Of a DNA stretch of 64,000 nucleotides, positions 34,984 through 43,528 are shown piece by piece (the first letter of the stretch is position 1; every line of letters starts with the position of its first letter). The stretch comes from a virus. The DNA is taken from IMG/VR virus record IMGVR_UViG_3300008448_000038, positions 17,199 to 81,198 of that record, one strand, 5' to 3'. The notes under the pieces were generated by a model, which was not told where the DNA came from, made no database searches, and saw nothing but the letters and a program-made list of their open reading frames with translations. The translations under genes were made by a program, and so were the position numbers.

Positions 34984-36685
34984 GTTTACAAAACTGAGAT
35001 TCAAGAATTTTGGTTCTTTTGGCAATAACTTTACCGAGATAGACTTTGGTAAGAAGGGAAACTATCTTGTATCTGGGCGTAATGGTGATGGAAAGTCATT
35101 TGCCTTCTTAGATGCTATTACTTTTGGTTTATTTGGAGTTCCTTTTAGGAACATCAATATTCCTCAATTGGTCAACAGTGTAAATAAGAAGAATTGTACT
35201 GTTGAGGTAGAATTTGATATTGGAATCACCAAATACATGGTTAGGCGTGGTCTAGCACCGAAGACATTTGAGATTTATAAAGATGGCAAGCTGATAGAAC
35301 AAGCAGCCAAGACTAAGGAATATCAGGAATATCTGGAAAAGAGTATCCTAAAGATGGGATACAAGTCCTTTACACAGGTTGTAATTCTTGGAAAGTCTTC
35401 GTTTGTTCCCTTTATGCAACTTACTGCTGCTGACAGACGCGAGGTTATTGAAAATGTATTGGATATTGGAATCTTTAGTTCCATGAATTTGGTTCTAAAA
35501 GGCAAAATTTCACAGCAGAAAGAGTTTATTAAACAAAAAAAGACCGATTTATCCACAATTCAGGGCAAAGTAGATGTTTTGGATCGTAATCGCCAAGAAT
35601 TGGAAAAGAAAAAGCAGGATATCGAAACCAAGCTACAAAATAGACTAAAGGAAATAGATGTTAGTATCGCTAACTACAGCGAACCTATAGCCTTATTAGA
35701 GGCAGAACTAGCCACCAAGGAGGCGATTCTAGCCACTTTCGCAGAAACCAAGTATACTGGTATGCTTGAACTAAGATCCAGCTTAAAAGCCAATCTAGAC
35801 GCATTAACGGAAGACATCCAGTTTTACCAGCAAAATGAAGTATGTCCTGCGTGTAAGCAGGCTATAACGGATAATCATCGCAACGAAATTTGCTCAAATA
35901 AAAATACTAAAAAGAGCGAAATTGACACAGCCATTCAAAAATTGAATGAGATGATTCAAGAACAAAAGAATAATGATGATTCTAGAAAGACTTTAGAGAG
36001 AGAAATAGCAAATATTAAAAACGATATAAGGCAATCATCCCAAAAAATTGCCAATTTAGAAGAACAAAAGAAAATTTATGAAAAAGAAGCCAAAATTGAT
36101 CTGGTGGATACTATCGAAAAAATTACAAGTGACATTGCTACTTTTAAGAAAGAAGCTAAGTCATGTCAACGAAGCTTGGATACACTTTATAATGAGAACG
36201 AAGATCTAGAAATACTTTCTGGGCTTCTTAAAGATAGTGGTATTAAGACCAAAATTATTCGCCATTATCTTCCATTGATGAATCAGATCGTGAACAAGTA
36301 TCTTTCCAATATGAATTTCTTTGTCCATTTTTACCTAGACGATGAATTTAAGGAAACAATCAAGAGTCGCCACCGAGATGACTTTTCTTACATGAGTTTT
36401 AGTGAAGGTGAAAAGCTTAGAATAGATCTAGCTCTTCTTTTGGCTTGGAGAGAAGTTGCCAAGCAAAAGAATAGCGTTAGTTGCAATCTATTAATTCTGG
36501 ATGAAATTTTTGATTCTTCTCTAGATTCTGTCGGTACTGATGAATTGATGAAAATTCTAAATATATTAGGTAAGGAAACTAATGTGATTGTAATCAGTCA
36601 CAAAACAGATCAGCTTACCGATAAGTTTAAGTACATTTACACGCTGGAGAAGAAGAATAACTTTAGCAAAATAAGCCTTACATAA
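34976..36685 (+). CDS. 46: recombination endonuclease subunit gp46 (SbcC/Rad50-like)
   Basis: 569 residues (T4 gp46 has 560). ABC-ATPase features: Walker A G-R-N-G-D-G-K-S at 34-41; a long coiled coil broken by the zinc hook C-P-A-C at 290-293; the signature S-F-S-E-G-E-K (SEGE 476-479); and Walker B L-I-L-D-E with D509-E510 followed by a D-loop. The complex with gp47 processes double-strand ends. The following gene begins immediately after its stop. Confidence 0.95.
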   Translation: MIKFTKLRFKNFGSFGNNFTEIDFGKKGNYLVSGRNGDGKSFAFLDAITFGLFGVPFRNINIPQLVNSVNKKNCTVEVEFDIGITKYMVRRGLAPKTFEIYKDGKLIEQAAKTKEYQEYLEKSILKMGYKSFTQVVILGKSSFVPFMQLTAADRREVIENVLDIGIFSSMNLVLKGKISQQKEFIKQKKTDLSTIQGKVDVLDRNRQELEKKKQDIETKLQNRLKEIDVSIANYSEPIALLEAELATKEAILATFAETKYTGMLELRSSLKANLDALTEDIQFYQQNEVCPACKQAITDNHRNEICSNKNTKKSEIDTAIQKLNEMIQEQKNNDDSRKTLEREIANIKNDIRQSSQKIANLEEQKKIYEKEAKIDLVDTIEKITSDIATFKKEAKSCQRSLDTLYNENEDLEILSGLLKDSGIKTKIIRHYLPLMNQIVNKYLSNMNFFVHFYLDDEFKETIKSRHRDDFSYMSFSEGEKLRIDLALLLAWREVAKQKNSVSCNLLILDEIFDSSLDSVGTDELMKILNILGKETNVIVISHKTDQLTDKFKYIYTLEKKNNFSKISLT

Positions 36686-36988
36686 ATGTACAACTACCGA
36701 GGAAAATTTCGAATACTACAGCCAGATGGCAATATGACCGTCTATTCTCAATATGATGTTGTCGAGAAGGAAGGCAAGCATTATATGGCTGTGTTTGATA
36801 CCTATGGTTTTTCTCCGGAACACGGAGAACTTCGCGGTTGGAAAAAAATAAATGGAACTGTTCCTGTCACCAGTAGCAGTGCCCCATCCAATCCTGATGT
36901 CGGACAGCAATGGCTTGATACTGTTTCTGGAATTCTATTCGAATATGTTGACGATGGAAATTCTAAACAGTGGTTAGCCATTAGCTAG
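36686..36988 (+). CDS. small virion-like protein within the replication operon
   Basis: 100 residues, beginning at the base after the gp46 stop. The N-terminal half (Y-R-G-K-F-R..., V-V-E-K-E-G-K-H-Y-M-A, G-W-K-K-I) has the Trp/Tyr pattern of short carbohydrate-binding or tail-fibre-tip modules ('Y..gDVVe..G..Y.a......g..P....W..i'). The C-terminal half, N-P-D-V-G-Q-Q-W-L-D-T-x-S-G-I-L-F-E-Y-V-D-D-G-x-x-x-Q-W, resembles modules at the ends of the two large fibres at 52924 and 54665. A virion protein inside a DNA-replication operon is unexpected. Confidence 0.55.
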   Translation: MYNYRGKFRILQPDGNMTVYSQYDVVEKEGKHYMAVFDTYGFSPEHGELRGWKKINGTVPVTSSSAPSNPDVGQQWLDTVSGILFEYVDDGNSKQWLAIS

Positions 36989-36995
36989 GAGACTT

Positions 36996-37181
36996 ATGGG
37001 ATACTATTATGAGAAGAAGAAGAATAATAGTTGGAGAAGAAAATTTTACAGAGAATTGGCAAAGAAGCAAAGGCGTTCTACCCGTCATTATTTGAACAAG
37101 CTTGTTCAAGATGTTTGCTCAGGAACTATTGACTTTGATGAGTTCTTGGATATGATGCGTAGAAGAGGTAATATATTATGA
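36996..37181 (+). CDS. small basic hypothetical protein
   Basis: 61 residues, strongly basic (R-R-K-F-Y-R-E-L-A-K-K-Q-R-R-S-T-R) with a helical C-terminal half containing F-D-E-F-L-D-M-M-R-R-R. It lies 7 nt after the preceding gene and its TGA overlaps the gp45 ATG (ATGA). No family recognised; a nucleic-acid-binding role is possible from charge alone. Confidence 0.5.
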   Translation: MGYYYEKKKNNSWRRKFYRELAKKQRRSTRHYLNKLVQDVCSGTIDFDEFLDMMRRRGNIL

Positions 37182-37876
37182 AAACAAAAAGTGCCACCAA
37201 GCTAAGTAAAGAGACATTGCAGATTCTAAAGAACTTTGCATCTCTCAATTCCAATCTTCTTGTCAAGCCCGGTAATCGTCTTGTCACGGTTACTCCATAC
37301 AAGAACGTGATGGCAGAAGCCATCATTCAGGAAGAGTTTGATACTGAGTTTGCTATCTGGGATCTTTCGAAGTTTCTCGGCATTGTGTCGATGTTCGAAG
37401 ATCCAGACTTCATCTTTCACGACAAGTATGTCGAGATTGAAGGTAGCAATCACTCTACCGTAAAGTACTTCTATTGTGATCCGAAGCTTATTACTTCGTA
37501 TCCGACGAAGAATCTTGTCATGCCTCGCATTGTTCTTGAACTTGAGTTCTCGGAGCGCAAGTTAACTGAACTACAAAAGGCAGCATCCATTCTACAGATT
37601 CAGGATCTCAAGATCTTCTGCGACAGTGGTAGTATTATGGGTGAGATGTTCGATTCTAAGGACAGCACTACAAACACCTATAGCGTAGAGTTCCCATACG
37701 ATGGTGAACTTGAGACTGATGAGTTTGAGTTCCACTTCAAGATTGAGAATCTGAAGTTTATTCCGGGAGCTTATAAGGCACAGTTCTCGGAGAATATTGT
37801 GTCTAAGTTTATCTGCAACAATACTCCAATTTCATATTGGGTTGCAATGGAACCGTCTTCCAACTACGGAAAGTAA
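37178..37876 (+). CDS. 45: sliding clamp gp45
   Basis: 232 residues (T4 gp45 has 228). Clamp features: L-S-K-E-T-L-Q-I-L-K-N-F-A-S-L-N-S-N-L, I-W-D-L-S-K-F-L-G-I-V-S-M-F-E-D-P-D-F and a late P-Y-D-G-E-L-E-T-D-E-F-E-F-H-F-K-I-E-N-L-K-F-I-P-G strand, all characteristic of gp45. It tethers DNA polymerase gp43 and, with gp55/gp33 in T4, activates late promoters. The gp44 start lies 4 nt after its stop. Confidence 0.9.
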   Translation: MKTKSATKLSKETLQILKNFASLNSNLLVKPGNRLVTVTPYKNVMAEAIIQEEFDTEFAIWDLSKFLGIVSMFEDPDFIFHDKYVEIEGSNHSTVKYFYCDPKLITSYPTKNLVMPRIVLELEFSERKLTELQKAASILQIQDLKIFCDSGSIMGEMFDSKDSTTNTYSVEFPYDGELETDEFEFHFKIENLKFIPGAYKAQFSENIVSKFICNNTPISYWVAMEPSSNYGK

Positions 37877-37880
37877 GTAA

Positions 37881-38828
37881 ATGAACATTGATCACTTTGT
37901 ATGGGCGGAAAAATACCGCCCATCATCCATTTCTGAATGCATTCTTTCTAAGGAGAATGCAAGTACATTCAGTAGCATGGTAAAGCAAGGAGAACCCCAG
38001 AATCTTATGCTATCTGGTCCAGCCGGATGCGGTAAGACTACGGTTGCTAAGGCTCTTTGCAAGGATCTCGGATGTGATTACATTCTGATCAACTGCTCTG
38101 AAGACGGAAATATTGATACTCTTCGTACAAAGATTCGTGGATTTGCTAGCACTGTATCGCTGACAAGCGCAAAGAAGGTAGTGATTCTTGACGAGTTTGA
38201 TTATAGTAATGCAAATAGCATTCAACCCGCTTTGCGCGGGGCTATTGAGGAGTTTTCCTCCAATTGTAGATTCATTATGACTTGCAATTGGCCGAGTCGC
38301 ATTATTGATCCTCTGCATTCCCGATGCACTCATATCTCATTTGTGATTCCCTATGAGGAAAGATCTACGCTTGCGACTAATATGTTCAAGCGGGTGAAAC
38401 ATATTCTTGATACTGAAAAGGTATCGTATAACGACAGTGCTCTTGCTACTCTAGTAAATAGTCATTTTCCTGACTTTAGGCGTATAATCAATGAGCTTCA
38501 GAGATATTCTGTCTCTGGCATGATTGACATTGGTATTTTGAGCCAATGTAAGGAAATTGACCTCAAGAAGCTGGCTGGATACATGTCCAGTAAGAATTTT
38601 GCTGAGGTTCGTAAATGGGTCGTCAATAATCTTGAGAATAACAACACAGATATTTTCCGAAGGATTTATGACAATCTGACTGATATGCTACAGCCAGCCA
38701 GTATTCCACAAGCAGTCATGATTATTGCAGAATATCAATATAAGGCAGCATTCGTCGCAGATCAAGAGATCAATATGACTGCATTCTTGGTAGAAATCAT
38801 GATGCAATGTGAGTTTAGGAAGAAATGA
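37881..38828 (+). CDS. 44: clamp loader large subunit gp44
   Basis: 315 residues (T4 gp44 has 319). AAA+ motifs: E-K-Y-R-P near the start, Walker A G-P-A-G-C-G-K-T at 46-53, Walker B L-D-E-F-D at 103-107, sensor I region around T-C-N, and the arginine-finger S-R-C motif at 147-149. With gp62 it opens gp45 and loads it onto primer-template junctions. ATGA overlap with gp62. Confidence 0.95.
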   Translation: MNIDHFVWAEKYRPSSISECILSKENASTFSSMVKQGEPQNLMLSGPAGCGKTTVAKALCKDLGCDYILINCSEDGNIDTLRTKIRGFASTVSLTSAKKVVILDEFDYSNANSIQPALRGAIEEFSSNCRFIMTCNWPSRIIDPLHSRCTHISFVIPYEERSTLATNMFKRVKHILDTEKVSYNDSALATLVNSHFPDFRRIINELQRYSVSGMIDIGILSQCKEIDLKKLAGYMSSKNFAEVRKWVVNNLENNNTDIFRRIYDNLTDMLQPASIPQAVMIIAEYQYKAAFVADQEINMTAFLVEIMMQCEFRKK

Positions 38829-39196
38829 ACCTATCCAAGGTATTAGAAAGTATCAATTACACGAAGGAAGATGCCCTTGCCGACAACGATAAGGACTATG
38901 TTCCATTTGTGGTAAATAGATCATTATCTTACTTTATCGATACTATCGCCTATGCTAATCAGATGAATCTGTATCCCCATCTGAATAAACGACTTCAGTA
39001 CGATTACTTAAGAAACGCTGTTCGCAAGAAGCGTAGATTCAGCAAATGGGCCAAGAAGGTCGAGAATGACTGTCTAGAAGCCGTGTGCTTTTATTATGGA
39101 TGCTCCAAGGTAAAAGCACTAGAAATCATCGGACTTCTTTCCCAAGACCAAAAAACACATATACAAACCGAATACGAAAAACTCCAAAAAACCTAA
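38825..39196 (+). CDS. 62: clamp loader small subunit gp62
   Basis: 123 residues (T4 gp62 has 187), starting in the gp44 stop. It has the helices D-Y-V-P-F-V-V-N-R-S-L-S-Y-F-I-D-T-I and H-L-N-K-R-L-Q-Y-D-Y-L-R-N-A-V-R-K-K-R-R-F-x-K-W found in the short gp62 proteins of marine T4-like phages. Assignment relies on this and the 45-44-62-regA order. Confidence 0.85.
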   Translation: MNLSKVLESINYTKEDALADNDKDYVPFVVNRSLSYFIDTIAYANQMNLYPHLNKRLQYDYLRNAVRKKRRFSKWAKKVENDCLEAVCFYYGCSKVKALEIIGLLSQDQKTHIQTEYEKLQKT

Positions 39197-39199
39197 ATA
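39192..39199 (+). promoter_or_regulatory. late-promoter-like box before regA
   Basis: CCTAAATA, the same octamer as before gp23, overlaps the gp62 stop region. A GGAG Shine-Dalgarno (39212-39215) precedes the regA ATG at 39221. Confidence 0.3.
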
Positions 39200-39220
39200 A
39201 ATTGGTATTATGGAGTTTTT

Positions 39221-39625
39221 ATGGATAATAATGACATATTTGATGGTTTAGGTGTTGAAATTACATTAAAAGATAAAGACGCTTTCTTGAAAGTCCGAGA
39301 GACTTTAACGAGAATTGGCGTATCTTCTAATCCAAACAAAAAACTATATCAGTCTTGCCATATCTTGCACAAGAAGGGCAGATATGCTATAATGCATTTT
39401 AAAGAATTGTTTGTTTTAGACGGTCTGGATAGTGATATGGATGAAACTGATTTGGCAAGAAGAAACACTATAGTGAAGCTTCTTGTTGAATGGGGTCTAG
39501 TAGATCCAGTAGATGAGAATAGATATAAAGAGCCTCAGCTTCCGCTGAATAAGCTCAAGATCATTCCCTTTAAGGAGAAGGGTGATTGGAATCTAGTTCC
39601 TAAGTACCATATTGGAAAGAAATAA
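39221..39625 (+). CDS. regA: translational repressor RegA
   Basis: 134 residues (T4 RegA has 122). Clear alignment to T4 RegA: V-E-I-T-L-K-D-K-D-A-F-L-K-V-R-E-T-L-T-R-I-G, L-Y-Q-S-C-H-I-L-H-K-K-G, H-F-K-E-L-F, L-L-V-E-W-G-L, and the C-terminal W-N-L-V-P-K-Y-H-I-G. RegA binds ribosome-binding regions of early mRNAs and represses translation. In T4 the next gene is 43; here gp43 lies about 23 kb further on. Confidence 0.95.
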   Translation: MDNNDIFDGLGVEITLKDKDAFLKVRETLTRIGVSSNPNKKLYQSCHILHKKGRYAIMHFKELFVLDGLDSDMDETDLARRNTIVKLLVEWGLVDPVDENRYKEPQLPLNKLKIIPFKEKGDWNLVPKYHIGKK

Positions 39626-39912
39626 TGAATATTGTTAATGATTATGATTTGTATGATAAAGCAAGAAATATGCTTTATGAAGGTCTTGCCAAGTACGACA
39701 TCAAAAAACCAATCTTCATCTATGTGGATAATGAAATTGGCGATGCAGTTTTCAATATAAAAAAGAATAAACATAATTTTGAATTGGCTATTATTCTTAG
39801 CAATGAAGCTGTAGGTTTTGCTAAAGAAAATCTTATTGAAATTTTTAATAGATTTGATATGATTATTACTGACGATCCAGTAATAAACGAATATTCGTAT
39901 TGGGCTAAATAA
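39625..39912 (+). CDS. hypothetical protein at the start of the glycan module
   Basis: 95 residues beginning in TAATG, overlapping the regA stop. Mixed alpha/beta look, with F-I-Y-V-D-N-E-I-G, L-A-I-I-L-S-N-E-A and I-T-D-D-P near the end. No family recognised. The next gene starts in its stop (TAATG), so it is translated with the glycosyltransferases. Confidence 0.55.
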   Translation: MNIVNDYDLYDKARNMLYEGLAKYDIKKPIFIYVDNEIGDAVFNIKKNKHNFELAIILSNEAVGFAKENLIEIFNRFDMIITDDPVINEYSYWAK

Positions 39913-40577
39913 TGGGCAAACTTTTAATTAAATTTCCAACAAGAAATAGACCAGAAAAATTTAAAAGAGTATATCAGCAATATTATGATTATCTCTCTGG
40001 AAATCATGATGTTAAATTTGTTATTTCTATGGATAATGATGATCCTACAATGAATAACCCCGAAATGAGGGAATGGTTGGACAAGCATCCATCAAATAAA
40101 AAGTATAATTATTCTGATAATAAATCAAAAATTCAAGCAGTGAATGCTGATTTAAATGATGAGAATGCTGATGTTCTCTTATTAGCATCCGATGATATGA
40201 TTCCCCAGATAAAGGGATATGATGATATTATTTTTAAAGAATTTGAATTATATTTTCCATCATTTGACGGAGCAATAAAATTTAATGACGGATTAAGATC
40301 TGATGATTTAATGACATTGTGTGTTATGGGATGGAAAAATTATGCAGATCTAGGATATATTTACCATCCAGACTACGCATCTTTATATGCAGATACTGAG
40401 CAAACGATATACTTTAAAAAGCTTAATAAGCTAGCCGTATCACCTACATGTATTATTAAGCATGAATGGACAAGTCATCCATGGGATGAATTACATGCTA
40501 GAAATGAAAATACTCAAATGTATATGAAGGATAAAGTTGTTTTTGACAAACGTATAAAAGAAATATTATCGCTATGA
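39912..40577 (+). CDS. glycosyltransferase (GT-A, GT2-like)
   Basis: 221 residues. The N-terminus, L-I-K-F-P-T-R-N-R-P-E-K-F-K-R, is the GT2-like nucleotide-binding start. M-D-N-D-D-P at 40-45 and a likely metal-binding L-A-S-D-D-M at 91-96 follow. The C-terminus has I-K-H-E-W-T near residue 190, fitting the metal-ligand His. It would transfer a sugar from a nucleotide donor; donor and acceptor cannot be predicted. It shares ATGA overlaps with its neighbours. Confidence 0.65.
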   Translation: MGKLLIKFPTRNRPEKFKRVYQQYYDYLSGNHDVKFVISMDNDDPTMNNPEMREWLDKHPSNKKYNYSDNKSKIQAVNADLNDENADVLLLASDDMIPQIKGYDDIIFKEFELYFPSFDGAIKFNDGLRSDDLMTLCVMGWKNYADLGYIYHPDYASLYADTEQTIYFKKLNKLAVSPTCIIKHEWTSHPWDELHARNENTQMYMKDKVVFDKRIKEILSL

Positions 40578-41254
40578 AATATTTGACATATTTAAATAGT
40601 GGATGCAAGTCTATTTGCGATAATATGTTGTACAGCGCAAACTCTGTTGGTATATCTAAAGATCAATTTTTAATTGTTGCCTTCGACAGAGCAATATTTG
40701 ATTATTATAGCCAACAAGGATACGAGGTAGAATTATTCGAAGATGTACCCGAAGAAACCTACCACAATTGGACATGGGATCCTAATTCAAAGTTTAGAGC
40801 TTTAGTAAAACATAAATGGACATTGCTTAAAAAATATTTTAGTACAAATAAATCATTGATGTGGTTGGATTCGGATGTTGTTTTTTTAAAAAATCCAGAA
40901 GAAATTCTTAAAACTATTACATTACCTACATTTCAGATAGATTATCCAGCCGCATGTATTTGCACTGGATTGATGTTTTTTCCTGATTCTCCGATTTCTG
41001 ATGAAATGCTCGATATTCTAGGAGCACAGAATATCGAAGATGATCAATTGGTATGTAATAATCTAGTAAACTCAAATGGCAATATAAAATCAAATATTAA
41101 ATTTTTTGATTTGAATTTATTTCCAAATGGTGGATATTTTTACGATGCAAAAGGCACTACAATTGAGAAGGCAGTAATGTTGCATTGCAATTATATTGTT
41201 GGTCTAGAAAACAAGATCAATCGCCTTAAACAGTGCGGAGCTTGGTTTGTATGA
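40574..41254 (+). CDS. glycosyltransferase (GT-A, DxD)
   Basis: 226 residues. K-H-K-W-T-L-L-K-K-Y-F near residue 80 precedes L-M-W-L-D-S-D-V-V-F-L-K-N-P, with D99-S-D101 as the DxD metal motif. This pattern is typical of nucleotide-diphospho-sugar transferases (GT77/DUF271-like). A later D-D-Q-L-V-C and a C-terminal H-C-N-Y-I-V-G fit the catalytic half of the same fold. Overlaps both neighbours by 4 nt. Confidence 0.65.
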   Translation: MKYLTYLNSGCKSICDNMLYSANSVGISKDQFLIVAFDRAIFDYYSQQGYEVELFEDVPEETYHNWTWDPNSKFRALVKHKWTLLKKYFSTNKSLMWLDSDVVFLKNPEEILKTITLPTFQIDYPAACICTGLMFFPDSPISDEMLDILGAQNIEDDQLVCNNLVNSNGNIKSNIKFFDLNLFPNGGYFYDAKGTTIEKAVMLHCNYIVGLENKINRLKQCGAWFV

Positions 41255-42099
41255 TATTTACAAATGATAATTTAAGACCAAATCCAACTTACCCAACCTA
41301 CCCACCTTACCATACTGGTGATTATATTGAAGATTATTTCTATAAGTGGGTATTTAATAAATCAGATGAATTGCGTAGAGATTATATCGCTATAAGTTGG
41401 ACAACTTTGTATTGCGAAAATAAAGATCAGGGAATTCAAGCGTTTTTAAATAATCTGGATAATAATAGAAGATATTTTACTATTTGTCAGCATGATGATG
41501 CTCCAAGACATAGATTGCCAGATGATACTTTAATTTTTTCTCTTTCTAGGTCTCGGATTGATAACCCATATATTAAAAATCCAATTCCTATACCAGCTGT
41601 TTGTTCAGCTTTGCCCAAACAGCCTGTTTTGGAAAAAGATATTTTTGCTTCCTTTGTTGGATCAATAACTCATCCAATTAGATATAGTTTATATGAGATA
41701 TGCAAGTCTCAAAAAGATTTCTATTTTTCAGGACAAGCATGGTCCCCTTCAATAAGTAAAAATAAAATGGATGAATTTTTGAATATTTCTAATAGAAGTA
41801 AATTTACTCTTTGTCCAAGAGGATATGGAAATACTAGTTTTAGATTATATGAATGTATGCAACTTAATTCAATTCCGGTTTATATTAGTGATGATTTTTA
41901 TTTACCTTGGTCAGACGAATTAGATTGGAATGAATTTTGCGTTATTGTAAAACACGCAGAACTCAATAATTTGCCTTCTATATTAAAAAATATTTCTGAT
42001 GAACAATATAATTCAATGCTTAATAAAATTAAAGTCATTTACAATAATTATTTCTCATTGGATGGTGTTTGTAAAAATATTAAAGATCGCATAATATGA
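41251..42099 (+). CDS. exostosin-family-like glycosyltransferase
   Basis: 282 residues from the ATG at 41251, which overlaps the previous stop as ATGA; an upstream in-frame start at 41233 is less likely. C-terminal motif F-T-L-C-P-R-G-Y-G-N-T-S-F-R-L-Y-E-C-M-Q-L-N-S-I-P-V-Y-I-S-D is the hallmark of exostosin (GT47) domains. The upstream S-F-V-G-S-I-T-H-P-I-R-Y fits the same fold. Eukaryotic relatives build heparan sulfate and viral and bacterial ones decorate glycans; the specific sugar here is unknown. Confidence 0.7.
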   Translation: MIFTNDNLRPNPTYPTYPPYHTGDYIEDYFYKWVFNKSDELRRDYIAISWTTLYCENKDQGIQAFLNNLDNNRRYFTICQHDDAPRHRLPDDTLIFSLSRSRIDNPYIKNPIPIPAVCSALPKQPVLEKDIFASFVGSITHPIRYSLYEICKSQKDFYFSGQAWSPSISKNKMDEFLNISNRSKFTLCPRGYGNTSFRLYECMQLNSIPVYISDDFYLPWSDELDWNEFCVIVKHAELNNLPSILKNISDEQYNSMLNKIKVIYNNYFSLDGVCKNIKDRII

Positions 42100-42800
42100 A
42101 ATTAAGACTAATAAATTATCTGTGGCTATCTGGCAATGAAATCAGAGATAAAGAAGTTTTAGATTCTATAAATTTTAATATTGAGTCAAATTTATTTGAT
42201 GAAATATTGATATTTACTGAACAGACTTCAAAATTAGATATTAAAATACAACGTAATGTCACTTTAACCAATATAACTTTAAGACCTACATTTCAATATT
42301 TGTTTGATTATGTAAATGCATTTCCACAAAATAACTATGTAAATATTTTGTCTAATAGTGACATTTTATTTAATGAGTCTATATTGTTAGCTAAGAATAT
42401 GGATTCTAATGATTTTTATTGTATAACTAGGCACGAATTAGACGGAAATTTATTCAGTGATTCTAGGATTGACGATTCCAAATTCAAAGCATCACAAGAT
42501 GTATGGATTTGGAAGGGTGATTGTAAATTGTATGATTGTGATTTTTATCTGGGATTCCCCGGATGCGATAATGCTTTAGCATGTAAAGCAAAGCATATAG
42601 GATATAAAGTCAAAAATCCATGCTTAAGCATCAAAGTTACACATAATCATAAAAGTGATATTAGATCGGGAGATTCAAATTTAAGTAATTATAAAAATCA
42701 TTTGAATATTATATTCTTAATTTCTCCCACCCATTTAGATGAACCTACATACTGTGCTTATTATAATGAACCATCTAAGGAATATTATATTTTGGATTAA
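42096..42800 (+). CDS. putative glycosyltransferase
   Basis: 234 residues. Start overlaps the previous gene (ATATGA). The motif Y-V-N-I-L-S-N-S-D-I-L-F-N at residues about 80-92, followed by a R-H-E-L-D-G-N-L-F segment, D-V-W-I-W-K-G and G-F-P-G-C-D-N-A-L-A near residue 152, matches a family of putative phage/bacterial glycosyltransferases in which S-N-S-D acts like a DxD. V-T-H-N-H follows near residue 187. Exact activity unknown. Confidence 0.55.
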   Translation: MKLRLINYLWLSGNEIRDKEVLDSINFNIESNLFDEILIFTEQTSKLDIKIQRNVTLTNITLRPTFQYLFDYVNAFPQNNYVNILSNSDILFNESILLAKNMDSNDFYCITRHELDGNLFSDSRIDDSKFKASQDVWIWKGDCKLYDCDFYLGFPGCDNALACKAKHIGYKVKNPCLSIKVTHNHKSDIRSGDSNLSNYKNHLNIIFLISPTHLDEPTYCAYYNEPSKEYYILD

Positions 42801-42802
42801 TT

Positions 42803-43528
42803 ATGAAAAAAATATTATTTGTTATTGCTAACTATAAAGATTCTAGACAAGCATTTTTTGAAAATTTCTTTTCGCCCCTCAATAAAAAATTTGCTGATAT
42901 CCATGGATATGAATATATCGTATCTAAAGGTGGAGACTTATTTCGAAATAATCCAACTTGGTGGAAGTTTACACTAGTAAGAGATATGATTAATGATGGT
43001 ACTCTATCTGTAGGAGATGAATTGTTACATCTAGATGCAGATATGAGAATTGATAAGTTCGATAAGGATTATCCCTGCGATAAATCGTTCTCAGTGTGTA
43101 TTGATAATGGTAATTCATTTTGTATGGGGTCGTATAAAATGAAAATTAATGATTGGTCTATAAATTTAGTAAATAATATTTTAGACGAGTCTTTGTGGCA
43201 AAAGTGCAGATATGAACCACATTGGCAAGCTTTTAGAGAACAAGCCGCCTTTTATACTCTTTGTGGTATAATTCCGCACAGCTGGATACCGTTTTTAGAT
43301 CTGCCTAATTATGGCTGGCATCAGAATAAAACAGATAATACCAAGTATTCTATAGAGGAATTGCACGCGAACGTACAAGTATTAGGGCCAGAATGGAATA
43401 CTACTCTTTTAGAAGAAGAAGCTGAAATAACAGATCCAGCTCTTATGCAATACAATATTACTAAATCTAAGAAAGCAGATACTATAATAAGACATTTTGC
43501 TGGTGGACAGCAGTGGAGAAATGTATGA
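42803..43528 (+). CDS. GT34-like glycosyltransferase
   Basis: 241 residues. Motif L-L-H-L-D-A-D-M at 74-81 (D78-A-D80 as DxD), preceded by P-T-W-W-K-F-T-L-V-R and followed by E-Q-A-A-F-Y-T-L-C near residue 150 and a C-terminal R-H-F-A-G-G-Q-Q-W. This order is that of the galactosyl/xylosyltransferase GMA12/MNN10 (GT34) family. It is 2 nt after the previous gene and overlaps the next ATG by 4 nt. Confidence 0.65.
   Translation: MKKILFVIANYKDSRQAFFENFFSPLNKKFADIHGYEYIVSKGGDLFRNNPTWWKFTLVRDMINDGTLSVGDELLHLDADMRIDKFDKDYPCDKSFSVCIDNGNSFCMGSYKMKINDWSINLVNNILDESLWQKCRYEPHWQAFREQAAFYTLCGIIPHSWIPFLDLPNYGWHQNKTDNTKYSIEELHANVQVLGPEWNTTLLEEEAEITDPALMQYNITKSKKADTIIRHFAGGQQWRNV

Noticed and set aside
39206-39211. 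TATTAT before regA as another leaderless promoter
   Set aside because: It is 9 nt from the ATG with a GGAG Shine-Dalgarno in between, so it does not fit the 6-nt rule.
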